NCBI GenBank assembly: GCA_015663245.1
Contig: DQSN01000097.1
Span: 1-39,870 of the forward strand
Source: Leucothrix mucor
Lineage (GTDB): Bacteria; Pseudomonadota; Gammaproteobacteria; Thiotrichales; Thiotrichaceae
Length of the DNA stretch: 39,870 nucleotides
Direction of reading: 5' to 3'
In this document: positions 9,209 to 17,530 of the stretch, piece after piece
Position numbering within the stretch: position 1 is the first letter of the stretch
Layout: the number at the start of each line of letters is the position of its first letter
Position numbers and translations under genes: made by a program
The notes under the pieces: generated by a model
Seen by the model: the letters and a program-made list of their open reading frames with translations, nothing else
Told to the model about the DNA's origin: nothing
Databases searched by the model: none

Positions 9209-9239
9209 TACGGCATGAAATGAGTAACTTCATGCCGTA
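9209..9239. terminator. Strong hairpin at the 3' end of the outer-membrane protein gene
   Basis: TACGGCATGAA (9209-9219) and TTCATGCCGTA (9229-9239) form a perfect 11-pair stem with a nine-base loop, 19 bases after the stop of the minus-strand gene ending at 9258. There is a short ATTTT on the plus side but no T-run on the minus side, so it may stabilise or end the transcript without being a textbook intrinsic terminator. Confidence 0.55.
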
Positions 9240-9257
9240 ATTTTAACTCAAATATGT

Positions 9258-9881
9258 TTAGAGCGTAGACAACTCAATTCCCACACTTAATATATCAATA
9301 TCAGATTCTTCTGTATTACTGGTTTCAATTGTTGGTAGGCGTTCCCACTCTGCACGTAGCTTCATTGATTCGCTTAGGTTTACTTTTGCTCCAACACCAT
9401 AGGTAAGACCAGTGCCGCTTCTGTCGCTGTCTGTATTTTCACTGGTCCATCGAGAGAAACCTGCTTTGCCGAATATGCCAAATTGATCATTGATAGGTAA
9501 GTTAGCGACACCTGTAACTGATAAGGCAGAAATATCGGATGCAGTCCCTTCTTTGTGTAAGTCTCCAATACTGGTATAGGCTAGCTCTGTACTGAATAGC
9601 TCATTAATTTTATAACCTGCAAATGCTTTCCAAGAGCTGTCTTTATCTGTACAGCCTTTGGTGGTAGTGCAGTAGTCATCTGCTTCGGAGGAGCCAAAAG
9701 AGCCACCAAAGTAAATTTTATCCATCATGCCCATACCTGTGCTAGTGCTAGGGGTGTTGACATAGGCGGCTGCGGCTTTGGCGTAGTTGAAAGTACTTGA
9801 AGGAAGATCTGCAGATACGCTTGAGAATAAAGGTAAAGCAGTAAGTGCAATTAATATTTTCAGATTGTTTTTAGTTTTCAT
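9258..9881 (-). CDS. Small outer-membrane beta-barrel protein (OmpA-type barrel)
   Basis: 207 residues with a signal peptide (MKTKNNLKILIALTALPLFS, cleavage probably after SVSA at residue 24). The mature part has alternating polar/hydrophobic strands, starts of the type FGGSFGSS, a Cys pair (CTTTKGC) in what looks like a surface loop, GYKINELFSTELAYTSIGD, and ends in a strand DILSVGIELSTL with a C-terminal hydrophobic residue. This matches the eight-stranded porin-like/OmpA-like barrel superfamily. It carries no peptidoglycan-binding domain. Function is unknown. It is divergent from exbB with 243 bases between them. Confidence 0.75.
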   Translation of the reverse strand: MKTKNNLKILIALTALPLFSSVSADLPSSTFNYAKAAAAYVNTPSTSTGMGMMDKIYFGGSFGSSEADDYCTTTKGCTDKDSSWKAFAGYKINELFSTELAYTSIGDLHKEGTASDISALSVTGVANLPINDQFGIFGKAGFSRWTSENTDSDRSGTGLTYGVGAKVNLSESMKLRAEWERLPTIETSNTEESDIDILSVGIELSTL

Positions 9882-10051
9882 AATGGGGTCACAAATTTAT
9901 TATTATTTTTAGGGTTTTTGTACAGAGTATTTTATAAAATAGGTAGTGCGACTGTAAATTATAGATGGATAAGAGGAGCGACCAATTATCTGATAAAAAG
10001 GTTTGTATAAAAATAAAACACTACATTTCGTCTGGCGACAAACGGCTAATA

Positions 10052-10080
10052 TTTATTTTGCTGAAAAAATCACGTATAGT
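10052..10080 (+). promoter_or_regulatory. Possible promoter of the exbB-kdsB operon
   Basis: A good -10 hexamer TATAGT lies at 10075-10080, with a weak -35 (TTTATT, 10052-10057) at 17 bases. It is 45 bases upstream of the exbB start and is followed by a plausible Shine-Dalgarno sequence. The -35 is poor, so the call is tentative. Confidence 0.35.
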
Positions 10081-10124
10081 GCGCACAAGCTTTAATTATA
10101 AAAAAACGGAAGAAGGCTAACTAA

Positions 10125-10862
10125 ATGTTCGAATTTATCTCTGCTGGGGGTCTGATGATGATCCCTATTATCTTAATTTCAGTTGTTGCAATGGCGATCA
10201 TAGCAGCATTATTTATTTCATTAAGCAGTAAACGTGTTATTCCTGATGGGGTGACGAATAATGCGCGTAAGCTTGCTATATCTGGGCGCGCAACACCTGC
10301 GCAAATAGAAAAATTGAGGGATAGCTCTTTACTAGGACGTGTTTTAGCAACAGGTTTAGAGAATGCCCATATGCCACGTCATTCGTTAAAGGAAAGTATA
10401 GAAGAAACAGGGCGTCATGTTATTCATGCAATGGATAAGTATATGACCACTTTAGGTACAGTTGCTGCGATTGCTCCTTTGTTGGGTTTATTGGGAACGG
10501 TCGTTGGTATGATTAACGTATTTAGTGTGATTACCAGTCAGGGTGTTGGTAGCCCAACGGAGTTAGCAGGTGGTATATCACAAGCATTAATTACTACTGC
10601 GGCAGGTATCAGTGTGGCTGTACCTGCGTTAATTTTTCACCGTTATTTTCGCGGAAAAATTAATGACTATGCTGTCGAGATGGAAAAGGAAACCATGAAG
10701 TTGATCGAAACGATTAATCGTAAGTCTTCGGCGCCATCAGTAGCAGCTCCTCCAATATCAAACATGGCTCCATCTCAATTAGCAGATAGTCCTAGTGCGG
10801 CAGTTCAAGCGGCTAAGCAGAAACTATTGGCTCAACAGCAAGCAAAAGGTAATTTGGCATGA
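10125..10862 (+). CDS. exbB: MotA/TolQ/ExbB proton-channel family protein
   Basis: 245 residues with an N-terminal membrane segment (about 6-30), a cytoplasmic stretch, and two more membrane segments (about 110-135 and 155-180) in the typical LGTVAAIAPLLGLLGTVVGM and ITTAAGISVAVPALIFHRYF context. With ExbD it forms a proton-driven energy-transducing complex in the inner membrane. In this neighbourhood (ahead of msbA and lpxK) the pair is a standard gammaproteobacterial arrangement, and it is not known from the sequence which outer-membrane process it powers. The stop overlaps the exbD start (ATGA), implying coupled translation. The C-terminal tail is Ala/Gln-rich. Confidence 0.93.
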   Translation: MFEFISAGGLMMIPIILISVVAMAIIAALFISLSSKRVIPDGVTNNARKLAISGRATPAQIEKLRDSSLLGRVLATGLENAHMPRHSLKESIEETGRHVIHAMDKYMTTLGTVAAIAPLLGLLGTVVGMINVFSVITSQGVGSPTELAGGISQALITTAAGISVAVPALIFHRYFRGKINDYAVEMEKETMKLIETINRKSSAPSVAAPPISNMAPSQLADSPSAAVQAAKQKLLAQQQAKGNLA

Positions 10863-11284
10863 ATTTCCGTCAACATGTTAGTGATGACGTTGAGGTTAGC
10901 TTAACACCATTAATAGATGTGGTATTTTTGTTGTTAATATTTTTTATGATTACGACGACGTTTGATCGTGATGCTAAAATTAAACTCGCTTTGCCAACAA
11001 CTAATAGTGCTGTGCCTGTGGCAGAATCAAATACTTTAGAGTTATTGATTGATAGCCAAGGGCGTTACTATGTTGATGGTCTTGAAGTGTTAAATAATAA
11101 GTCTGAGACTTTATTTAAAGCGATGAGTCAGGCGCTGGATAAGCGTGGCAATAACCCGCCATTAGTTATTAGTGCAGATGCTAATTCAAGCTATCAGTCT
11201 GTAGTGACGGCAATGGATATAGCAGGACGACTGGGTTTAACTAATCTTTCGATGGCAACAGCTCAATCAAAGCGTCAAAAATAA
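10859..11284 (+). CDS. exbD: Biopolymer transport protein ExbD/TolR family
   Basis: 141 residues with a short cytoplasmic N-terminus, one membrane segment (LTPLIDVVFLLLIFFMIT, about 16-34) containing the conserved Asp of the proton pathway, and a periplasmic domain. It partners the ExbB-type protein encoded immediately upstream with a four-base overlap. Length and motif are typical of the family. Confidence 0.94.
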   Translation: MNFRQHVSDDVEVSLTPLIDVVFLLLIFFMITTTFDRDAKIKLALPTTNSAVPVAESNTLELLIDSQGRYYVDGLEVLNNKSETLFKAMSQALDKRGNNPPLVISADANSSYQSVVTAMDIAGRLGLTNLSMATAQSKRQK

Positions 11285-11319
11285 TCACCTGTTTTTTCAA
11301 AGACTGAAACAAGGATTGA

Positions 11320-13089
11320 ATGTCTAGCTCTAAAATATCACCTGATAAGTCTGCGAATGGATTTGCAATTTATAAGCGTTTAGCAAACTACGCTTTAGAT
11401 TATCGGCTATTTTTGCTTTTTGCTTTTTGCGGTCTACTTATCAATGCAGCGACTCAACCGATGTTTGCTGCCTATATCAAACCTTTGCTTGACGGTACGT
11501 TTATGGATAAAAATCCTGAAACGATACGTTGGGCGCCTTTCGCCTTGCTATTCATCTTTCTATTGCGTGGTATTTCGGGGTTTATTTCAGGCTATTTTCT
11601 CTCCTTAGTGGGGCGCAATGTGGTCACCAAAATACGCAGCCAACTTTTCAGTCATCTGCTGCACCTTCCTTTAAATTACTACGATAAAAATAACTCAGGG
11701 CAGTTAATTACGCTGTTGATTTTTCAAGTTGAGCAGCTAGCAACAGCTGCAACCAAGGGCTTGAAGGTGTTAGTACAAGATACTGCAACCGTTATTGGCT
11801 TATTAGCATTGATGCTGTATTACAGCTGGGAATTAACCTTGGTTGTACTCCTTACGGGTCCTGTGATTGCGCTTATTATTTCTTATGTATCGAAACGTTT
11901 TCGACGCTTTAGTCGTCAAATACAAGACTCAGTTGGTGAGGTTACGCAAATCAGTAGTGAGGCGCTGTCTGCACCAAGGGAAATTCGTATTTTTGATGGA
12001 TTGTCGAATGAAAAAAAACGTTTTGAAGAAGTTAATGAACGTAATCGTCGCTCCTTTATGAAACGTACAGTTACAGAGCTATTGAGCATGCCAGTCGTGC
12101 ATTTTATCGTGGCAATAGCATTATCAATTATTATTTACATGGCAACTAATGATGGTTTGATCGAGCGTTTTACGCCAGGCACTTTTATGGCGTATATGTC
12201 GGCGATGATGTTATTACTTGATCCTGTGAAGCGTCTTACACAAATCAACTCTACTTTGCAAAGTGGTATTGCAGCAGGGGAGAATATATTTTCCTTGCTT
12301 GATGAAGCAACCGAAACGGATACAGGCTCACGGCATATTAGCACGGTAAAAGGTGATATCGAGTTTAAGCATGTAGGGTTTCGTTATGAGCCAGACTTAG
12401 ATGATGTGATCAAAGATATAAGCTTTACGGTAGAAGCAGGTCAAAAAATTGCCTTGGTGGGTAAATCGGGTAGTGGTAAAACGACCTTGGTAAATATGTT
12501 GCCGCGTTTTTATAATTATTATAAAGGCGAGATATTACTAGATGGAGTACCAATTACGGATATTAAATTGGCTAATTTGCGAGAGCAGTTCGCCTATGTT
12601 GGACAAGATATTACTTTGTTCAATGATACCGTTAGGAATAATTTAGCCTACGGAAAAATGCAGAATGCAAGCGATGAGAAAATCAAACAAGCAGCTTCTG
12701 CAGCCTATGCCCTAGAGTTTATTGAGGCTTTGCCTGATGGTTTTGATACTTATGTTGGTGAGAATGGAACCTTGCTCTCAGGAGGGCAAAAACAACGTAT
12801 CGCAATTGCTCGTGCAATTTTAGCCGATGCGCCTATACTCATTTTGGATGAGGCGACCTCAGCTTTAGATACTCAATCAGAAAAAGCTATCCAAGCAGCA
12901 TTAGAGTCGTTGTTAAAAGGGCGCACTACTTTTATGATTGCGCATCGCTTATCAACCATCGAATCCGCTGATAATATTATTGTGATGGAAGAGGGCGAAA
13001 TCGTGGAAATAGGGACGCACCAAGAATTATTAGATAAAGGTGCGGCTTATGCTAAATTACACCGATTGCAATTTGAGCCGCTAAGCTAA
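11320..13089 (+). CDS. msbA: Lipid A export ATP-binding/permease protein MsbA
   Basis: 589 residues in the usual half-transporter layout: six membrane helices in residues about 30-320, then an ABC ATPase domain with Walker A GKSGSGKT at 381-388, signature LSGGQ at 486-490, Walker B ILILDEATSALD around 505-516 and the switch His in IAHRLST. MsbA flips lipid A-core from the inner to the outer leaflet of the inner membrane. AAGGA sits a few bases before the ATG. The position between exbD and lpxK supports MsbA over other exporters of this family. Confidence 0.95.
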   Translation: MSSSKISPDKSANGFAIYKRLANYALDYRLFLLFAFCGLLINAATQPMFAAYIKPLLDGTFMDKNPETIRWAPFALLFIFLLRGISGFISGYFLSLVGRNVVTKIRSQLFSHLLHLPLNYYDKNNSGQLITLLIFQVEQLATAATKGLKVLVQDTATVIGLLALMLYYSWELTLVVLLTGPVIALIISYVSKRFRRFSRQIQDSVGEVTQISSEALSAPREIRIFDGLSNEKKRFEEVNERNRRSFMKRTVTELLSMPVVHFIVAIALSIIIYMATNDGLIERFTPGTFMAYMSAMMLLLDPVKRLTQINSTLQSGIAAGENIFSLLDEATETDTGSRHISTVKGDIEFKHVGFRYEPDLDDVIKDISFTVEAGQKIALVGKSGSGKTTLVNMLPRFYNYYKGEILLDGVPITDIKLANLREQFAYVGQDITLFNDTVRNNLAYGKMQNASDEKIKQAASAAYALEFIEALPDGFDTYVGENGTLLSGGQKQRIAIARAILADAPILILDEATSALDTQSEKAIQAALESLLKGRTTFMIAHRLSTIESADNIIVMEEGEIVEIGTHQELLDKGAAYAKLHRLQFEPLS

Positions 13090-13094
13090 GGTCT

Positions 13095-13235
13095 GGGAAT
13101 TTAATAAGACGTGGACTTTTTGCTTTAGATAGTTATAGGTAGGGTTTTCTTAAAAGGCGCATAATTATTCTACGCAACGATTGAGAACATTCAAGCTGAG
13201 ATCAAAAGGTAAATTAAGTTTGGTAGATTATTAAA
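13095..13235. repeat. Diverged palindromic element between msbA and lpxK
   Basis: The stretch AAAAGGCGCATAATTATTCT and onward to ACGATTGAG (about 13153-13186) matches the complement of the element at 34146-34305 at nearly every position, including the central GCATA-TTATTCTA-GCAACGA. The following GAACATTCAAGCTGAGATCAAAAGGTAA also resembles an arm of the 6381-6597 element (CATTCAAGCTGGAACAAAAATGTAA). The outer ends are weakly symmetrical (TTTAATAA near both). It accounts for most of the unusual 256-base gap inside this otherwise tight operon. Ends are approximate. Confidence 0.5.
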
Positions 13236-13345
13236 CTCTCAATCCTTAGATAAATGTAAATTACTCCCTTTTTTCAAAAATACGGCTAACTGACATCAAA
13301 GCAGAACTTAGCAAACAGCAAAAAAACCACCACAACACCTCTTGG

Positions 13346-14368
13346 TTGCAACGATATGCGGAAAATATTTGGTATCAAAATGGGCGGGGAAAATGGTTGT
13401 TATTGCCTTTCACCTTTCTTTATTGCGCACTGCACTCTTTTCAGCGTTGGAAATTAAGCCGTAAACGCAGTAAACCCCCGTTGCCTGTCATTATTGTCGG
13501 AAATATTTCGATAGGTGGCACGGGAAAAACACCGCTGGTTATCCATCTTGCAAAGCTGCTGGAAGCGTCAGGGTATAAGCCAAGCATTATAACGCGAGGC
13601 TATGGTGGTAACTCGACTCACTGGCCGAAAACCGTAGATGATCAGAGTAATGCTAAGGAGGTGGGGGACGAGCCTGTATTGATGGCGATGCATACGGGTT
13701 TGCCTGTGGTTGCAGGACCTGATCGCTGTTTAGATATTCAGCTTTTACTTTCTAAATACAATTGTGATGTGATTATTTCAGATGATGGTTTGCAACATTA
13801 TAAATTACATCGAGATATTGAGATTGTACTGGTAGATGGTGAGCGTCAGTTGGGTAACGGTTGGTGTATACCTGCTGGGCCATTGCGAGAAAACTCGCGG
13901 GGCTTAGGCAATGTGGATTTTGTAGTGCTTAATACAGGTAGTCAAAATGAAGTGGCTGGCAAGCAAGCCTTTGTTCGTGATCATCAAATAAAATCACTAT
14001 TCTCAATGGGGTTATCAGGTGGTGTTCTACATTCTTTGGGGGATTCTAAAACACAGGGCTTACATCGTTTAAAAGGTAAATTAGTCCATGCAGTAACAGG
14101 AATTGGTAACCCGCAACGCTTTTATCAGACATTGGAAGCTGCGGGTGTTTGTTTGATAAGACATAGCTTTCCTGATCATCATATTTTCAAGCAAGAAGAG
14201 TTGGAATTCAGTGATGGAAAAATAGTTATTATGACAGAGAAAGATGCAGTAAAATGTAAGGGGTTTTCTCTCAATAGTTGCTGGTACTTACCTGTCGAAG
14301 CTCAATTAGAAGATGGTTTCGATGGGCAACTGCTAGATCGCTTGCGGCTTGTTGTTGAGAATAGATAA
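13346..14368 (+). CDS. lpxK: Tetraacyldisaccharide 4'-kinase LpxK
   Basis: 340 residues. LpxK phosphorylates the 4'-position of the lipid A disaccharide at the inner membrane. Visible family features are an N-terminal hydrophobic stretch (LLLPFTFLYCAL), PVIIVGNISIGGTGKTP with the P-loop at about 57-62, ITRGYGG, GDEPVLMA and DDGLQHYKL. The start is uncertain: there is no ATG in frame, and the frame stays open back to a stop at 13247. The TTG at 13346 gives the expected N-terminus but lacks a good ribosome binding site. The preceding gap carries a palindromic element, so the original start region may have been altered. Downstream, ycaR follows after 15 bases. Confidence 0.92.
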   Translation: MQRYAENIWYQNGRGKWLLLPFTFLYCALHSFQRWKLSRKRSKPPLPVIIVGNISIGGTGKTPLVIHLAKLLEASGYKPSIITRGYGGNSTHWPKTVDDQSNAKEVGDEPVLMAMHTGLPVVAGPDRCLDIQLLLSKYNCDVIISDDGLQHYKLHRDIEIVLVDGERQLGNGWCIPAGPLRENSRGLGNVDFVVLNTGSQNEVAGKQAFVRDHQIKSLFSMGLSGGVLHSLGDSKTQGLHRLKGKLVHAVTGIGNPQRFYQTLEAAGVCLIRHSFPDHHIFKQEELEFSDGKIVIMTEKDAVKCKGFSLNSCWYLPVEAQLEDGFDGQLLDRLRLVVENR

Positions 14369-14383
14369 TCAAAGGAGTTTTAA

Positions 14384-14572
14384 ATGGATAAAAAATTACT
14401 CGATATTTTAGTTTGTCCTGTCACTAAAGGATCACTTAAATACGATAAAAAAACACAAGAACTGTATTCTAAGTCAGCGCGGTTGGCTTACCCTGTGCGT
14501 GAAGGTATTCCTGTTATGTTGGAAGAGGAAGCGAGAGAATTAACCACCGAAGAAATTGAAAGACTAAAATAA
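14384..14572 (+). CDS. ycaR: Trm112/YcaR family small protein
   Basis: 62 residues starting [18 protein letters not shown], with the Trm112-like fold's CPVTKG and [16 protein letters not shown]. Most family members have a CxxC-type zinc site; here only one Cys is present, as in many gammaproteobacterial YcaR proteins. AAGGAG precedes the ATG. It sits in the conserved position between lpxK and kdsB; its precise function is unknown. Confidence 0.93.
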   Translation: MDKKLLDILVCPVTKGSLKYDKKTQELYSKSARLAYPVREGIPVMLEEEARELTTEEIERLK

Positions 14573-14574
14573 AA

Positions 14575-15327
14575 ATGGAAAATACAGTTTTAGTTATTCC
14601 CGCTCGTTTTGCGTCAACACGATTACCAGGAAAGCCATTACGATTAATTGCAGGTAAACCAATGATCCAGCATGTTTACGAGCGTGCGCAGCAATCAAAC
14701 TTTGCAACCATTGTTATTGCAACGGACGATGAACGCATAGAATCATGTTGTGCAGGTTTTGGTGCAGCAGTTTGTATGACCTCGACAGAGCATGAAACGG
14801 GTAGTGATCGTCTTGCAGAGGTCGTCAAGTTGTATAATTGGTCGGATGATACGATTGTCGTTAACCTACAAGGTGATGAGCCGTTAACACCCATTGAGAA
14901 TCTCTATCAAGTTGCTAATAATCTAGCAAATAATACTGGTGCGGCAATAGCCACACTAGCCACACCTTTGCTTAGCAATAAAGAGTATAACGATTTGAAT
15001 GTTGTAAAAGTAGTCATGGATAAAAAGGGTATGGCTTTGTATTTTAGTCGTGCAGCTATTCCTTTTCAGCGTGATATAGGAAAAGTGGAATGCACTGACT
15101 TTGCATTACGCCATATTGGTATTTATGCTTATCGTGCTTCTTATTTAAAAGCTTTCGCGAAAATGGAAGTTTGTCCTTTAGAAGATCTGGAGAAGTTAGA
15201 GCAACTACGCGCCATGTGGTACGGTTCACGTATTCATGTGGAAATTGCCAAAATTGTACCAGGGCATGGTGTTGATAGAGAAGAGGATTTAGCGGCTGTT
15301 GAGAAGGTTATTCTTTTGCAGCTATAG
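14575..15327 (+). CDS. kdsB: 3-deoxy-manno-octulosonate cytidylyltransferase KdsB
   Basis: 250 residues. KdsB activates KDO with CTP to give CMP-KDO for the inner core of lipopolysaccharide. Motifs: VIPARFASTRLPGKPL at the nucleotide-binding N-terminus, ATDDERI, VNLQGDEPL, RHIGIYAYRASYL and EKLEQLRAMWYG. The start codon lies two bases after the ycaR stop, so translation is probably coupled. The operon ends with a good terminator 48 bases downstream. Confidence 0.96.
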   Translation: MENTVLVIPARFASTRLPGKPLRLIAGKPMIQHVYERAQQSNFATIVIATDDERIESCCAGFGAAVCMTSTEHETGSDRLAEVVKLYNWSDDTIVVNLQGDEPLTPIENLYQVANNLANNTGAAIATLATPLLSNKEYNDLNVVKVVMDKKGMALYFSRAAIPFQRDIGKVECTDFALRHIGIYAYRASYLKAFAKMEVCPLEDLEKLEQLRAMWYGSRIHVEIAKIVPGHGVDREEDLAAVEKVILLQL

Positions 15328-15374
15328 TGCTAAGCTGGAGCTATTATCTAGTTGCAAGTGATTAAATTATAACC

Positions 15375-15410
15375 AATAAAAAAGGTGACCATAAAGGTCA
15401 CCTTTTTATT
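15375..15410. terminator. Intrinsic terminator after kdsB (possibly bidirectional)
   Basis: AAAAAGGTGACC and GGTCACCTTTTT form a perfect 12-pair stem around the loop ATAAA (15391-15395), followed by TTTTTATT. The complementary A-run on the other side would also let it end minus-strand transcription arriving from the His/Cys repeat gene at 15584. Confidence 0.9.
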
Positions 15411-15583
15411 AACTCGGATGTTCTCAATCAGCATTTAAGGTGTAATTGTGGCTATTTTCCAGATTAGTCGCGTCGCAACAATAGTAATGACGACTACTCC
15501 TCAACGTGCTTTGTTCTCCTAATAAAAACATCTCAAAACTCCACTCTTGAAGCTAATTGAAAAAACTCCTAACAGATATTAAA

Positions 15584-16582
15584 TTATCTGCGTCCATAAC
15601 TATGTGAATGACTTCTGTCCTGATAAGGATGAGAATGTGTTGTTGCACGAGTTAAAGAATTAGCTGGGTGAGTATGGCGTCCGCCAGCTGCCGAACTACG
15701 ACCGCTAGAAGGGCACTCATGGCGATGGATTTTGTTGCCACCGTTATGTGAATGAGCAATTGCGCTTACACATTGGCTTTTGCCGTGTGTATGCTTAAGA
15801 CTTCCACCATAGTATGTACGTTGTCTTGTAACTTGTTGCTGGCGTCCCTTTCCTTTGCAGCTATAGCTATGTTTATGCCCAGCCTTTGCGCCTGCATGAG
15901 AATGTGAAATAGAGCGCGTACATCGATTTGCAGGATGAGTATGGTTGCCAATATTATTGGTTGTAGCTGCTACTCTGCGATAGTTACCATAAATATCAGT
16001 ATTTGTTCTCGGTGCAGGAGGGTTGTAGGCTACAGGTGCAGGGTTATAGTATTGCTGTTTTGTAGTGCGCGGCTTTGCAGTTTGATTGCTTGCAACTTGT
16101 TGACGTCCATTGCCTTTACAGCTATAACGATGTGAATGACCTGTTGGTCCAGCATGGGTATGCGAGATAGAGCGAGTACATCTGTTAGCAGGATGACTAT
16201 GGGTGGATCCTGCTTTATTGTTCTGTGCGTAATTTACATAAGTATTATTTGATGCAGGGGCAACACTTGCTTCTGCAATGGTTAAGTAGCGTTTATTAAC
16301 CCAGCCTATTTGTCCATCCCATTTGATTTTCACCCAAGTAGAACCATTTACATCTTTCTCATTTCCCGTGAGAGTAATATTGCTACTATTAGCAGGGATT
16401 TCGTTGATAACACGATACCCCGTTCCTGCGCCACTGCGTATGTTTAAAGCATCCCAGTTAGCAATGTTTACAATTTTATAATTTTGATTGTTGCTATAAG
16501 CTACAGCTGTTTGCATTGCTCCAGCACTAAAAGCCAAAGTAGTTGCTAAAACAACTGATTTTAAATGATGTTGTATGTTCAT
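15584..16582 (-). CDS. Exported SH3b protein with four His/Cys-rich repeats, probably metal-binding
   Basis: 332 residues with a signal peptide (cleavage probably after MQTAVA, residue 28). Residues about 34-103 form a bacterial SH3 domain (DALNIRSGAGTGYRVINEIP, GQIGWVNKRYL). The rest holds four modules at 128-155, 214-242, 264-290 and 303-327 with the pattern HxH, four residues, Cys, five residues, HxH, six residues, HxH, then Cys. Modules 1 and 2 share HPANRCTRSISH. Module 3 keeps all ligands with changed intervening residues, and module 4 has lost both Cys (the first to Ser). Paired HxH motifs suggest zinc, copper or nickel binding, and the SH3b domain suggests attachment to peptidoglycan. 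I do not recognise a named family for the repeat. A spaced AAGGA site precedes the ATG. It is a stand-alone gene. Confidence 0.8.
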   Translation of the reverse strand: MNIQHHLKSVVLATTLAFSAGAMQTAVAYSNNQNYKIVNIANWDALNIRSGAGTGYRVINEIPANSSNITLTGNEKDVNGSTWVKIKWDGQIGWVNKRYLTIAEASVAPASNNTYVNYAQNNKAGSTHSHPANRCTRSISHTHAGPTGHSHRYSCKGNGRQQVASNQTAKPRTTKQQYYNPAPVAYNPPAPRTNTDIYGNYRRVAATTNNIGNHTHPANRCTRSISHSHAGAKAGHKHSYSCKGKGRQQQVTRQRTYYGGSLKHTHGKSQCVSAIAHSHNGGNKIHRHECPSSGRSSAAGGRHTHPANSLTRATTHSHPYQDRSHSHSYGRR

Positions 16583-16921
16583 ATAACGATAATCCTTTAC
16601 CTATTTAAAATGTAGAAAACCCAATGAAGACAGTTGTTTAAAGGGGGAGTGTCTAGTCTTGATATGGATATTTTATTGATCAAATAATTAAACATAATTC
16701 TATAAGATAAAACCTATGAAGGTACATATAAGTTTGCTTATAGATGTATCTGTATAATATAGCTCAGATTATAGGAATAAGCTTGAGAATCAAGCTGTTT
16801 TTATTAAATAACTTTCAAAAAGGACTAAAAGGTGTTGTTATTACTAATGTTTTTGAATAAAAAAAATCTATAAAGTGTAGTAAAAAGCAGAATATGTGTA
16901 TTTTTCCACTGAGGATGCTTG
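16583..16921. other. AT-rich gap of 339 bases between two minus-strand genes
   Basis: No credible reading frame. It must contain the promoter of the His/Cys repeat gene (start 16582), but no convincing -35/-10 pair was found on the minus strand. A hairpin with a T-run (see 16780-16803) is the only clear structure. Confidence 0.6.
16780..16803 (+). terminator. Orphan terminator-like hairpin
   Basis: AGCTTGA (16780-16786), loop GAA and TCAAGCT (16790-16796) form a perfect seven-pair stem followed by GTTTTTATT on the plus strand. No plus-strand gene lies upstream between 15328 and here, so either a short unannotated plus-strand transcript ends at it or it is chance in AT-rich DNA. Confidence 0.35.
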
Positions 16922-17293
16922 TTATTTAGTAAATAGAGCCGCAGCCACATGTCTGTCTTCAGATATTAAGATATTAAAGGTTCTGCAGGCAGCTTGCGTA
17001 TCCATAATTTCAAAACCAATTCCTGATTTGATAAACGCTAAATAAATATCTTTAGGAGGGTAGGTTTGCTTTATACCTGTGCCTAATAAAATAACATCGG
17101 GCTTAAAGTCGAACAAAGCTTTTAAATGATGAATTTCTAGTTCAGAGTAGCGTTGTGGTTGCCAATCAGGGATAAAACTATTAGGCGTTACGATAAAACC
17201 TGTATCAAAAGCTTTGTTATTAACATGTACAGATTTATCATTATAGCCAGTGATCTGATATTGATCTTGGTTATGATCTTCGCAAAATTTCAT
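16922..17293 (-). CDS. Mth938-like domain protein (DUF498/NDUFAF3 family)
   Basis: 123 residues. Family marks are the DTGFIVTP strand, PDVILLGTG in the middle, and IMDTQAACRTFNILISEDRHVAAAL at the C-terminal end. Bacterial members are small cytoplasmic proteins of unknown biochemical role; the eukaryotic relative NDUFAF3 is a complex I assembly factor. Length is typical. No operon partner is visible; the next upstream gene is on the opposite strand. Confidence 0.88.
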   Translation of the reverse strand: MKFCEDHNQDQYQITGYNDKSVHVNNKAFDTGFIVTPNSFIPDWQPQRYSELEIHHLKALFDFKPDVILLGTGIKQTYPPKDIYLAFIKSGIGFEIMDTQAACRTFNILISEDRHVAAALFTK

Positions 17294-17430
17294 GGTTTAT
17301 ATTGGTTCCTTTGTATGCGCTATGCCTGCTGCTCTTGGTCAGACTTAGGGGTGTTGTGATTGCCAGCATCCGATTATCATGTTTTTTTATACGCCTGTCT
17401 TGTTAATCAATGGTAAAGAACAGCCTCAGC

Positions 17431-17466
17431 TTGAAAATCTTCTATATATTATTAGAGAATTTTCAA
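17431..17466. other. AT-rich hairpin ahead of the 21-residue-repeat protein gene
   Basis: TTGAAAAT (17431-17438) pairs with ATTTTCAA (17459-17466), with further partial pairing inside (CTTCTA against TTAGAG). It lies 65 bases before the ATG at 17531. A separate inverted pair CTTATGT/ACATAAG occupies 17477-17506. Either could be an operator or a 5' UTR structure; no known regulator motif was recognised. Confidence 0.3.
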
Positions 17467-17530
17467 ATGAGTGTCACTTATGTATAAGCATACTTTGACA
17501 CATAAGCACATTGACCTTTGGAGTTGAATT

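Noticed and set aside
10859-13089. A dedicated toxin or peptide exporter in place of msbA
   Set aside because: Position between exbD and lpxK-ycaR-kdsB and full-length similarity fit MsbA.
15766-16135. Small frames overlapping the His/Cys repeat gene on either strand
   Set aside because: They are shadows of the repeat codons; the minus-strand 332-residue frame with signal peptide and SH3 domain explains the DNA.
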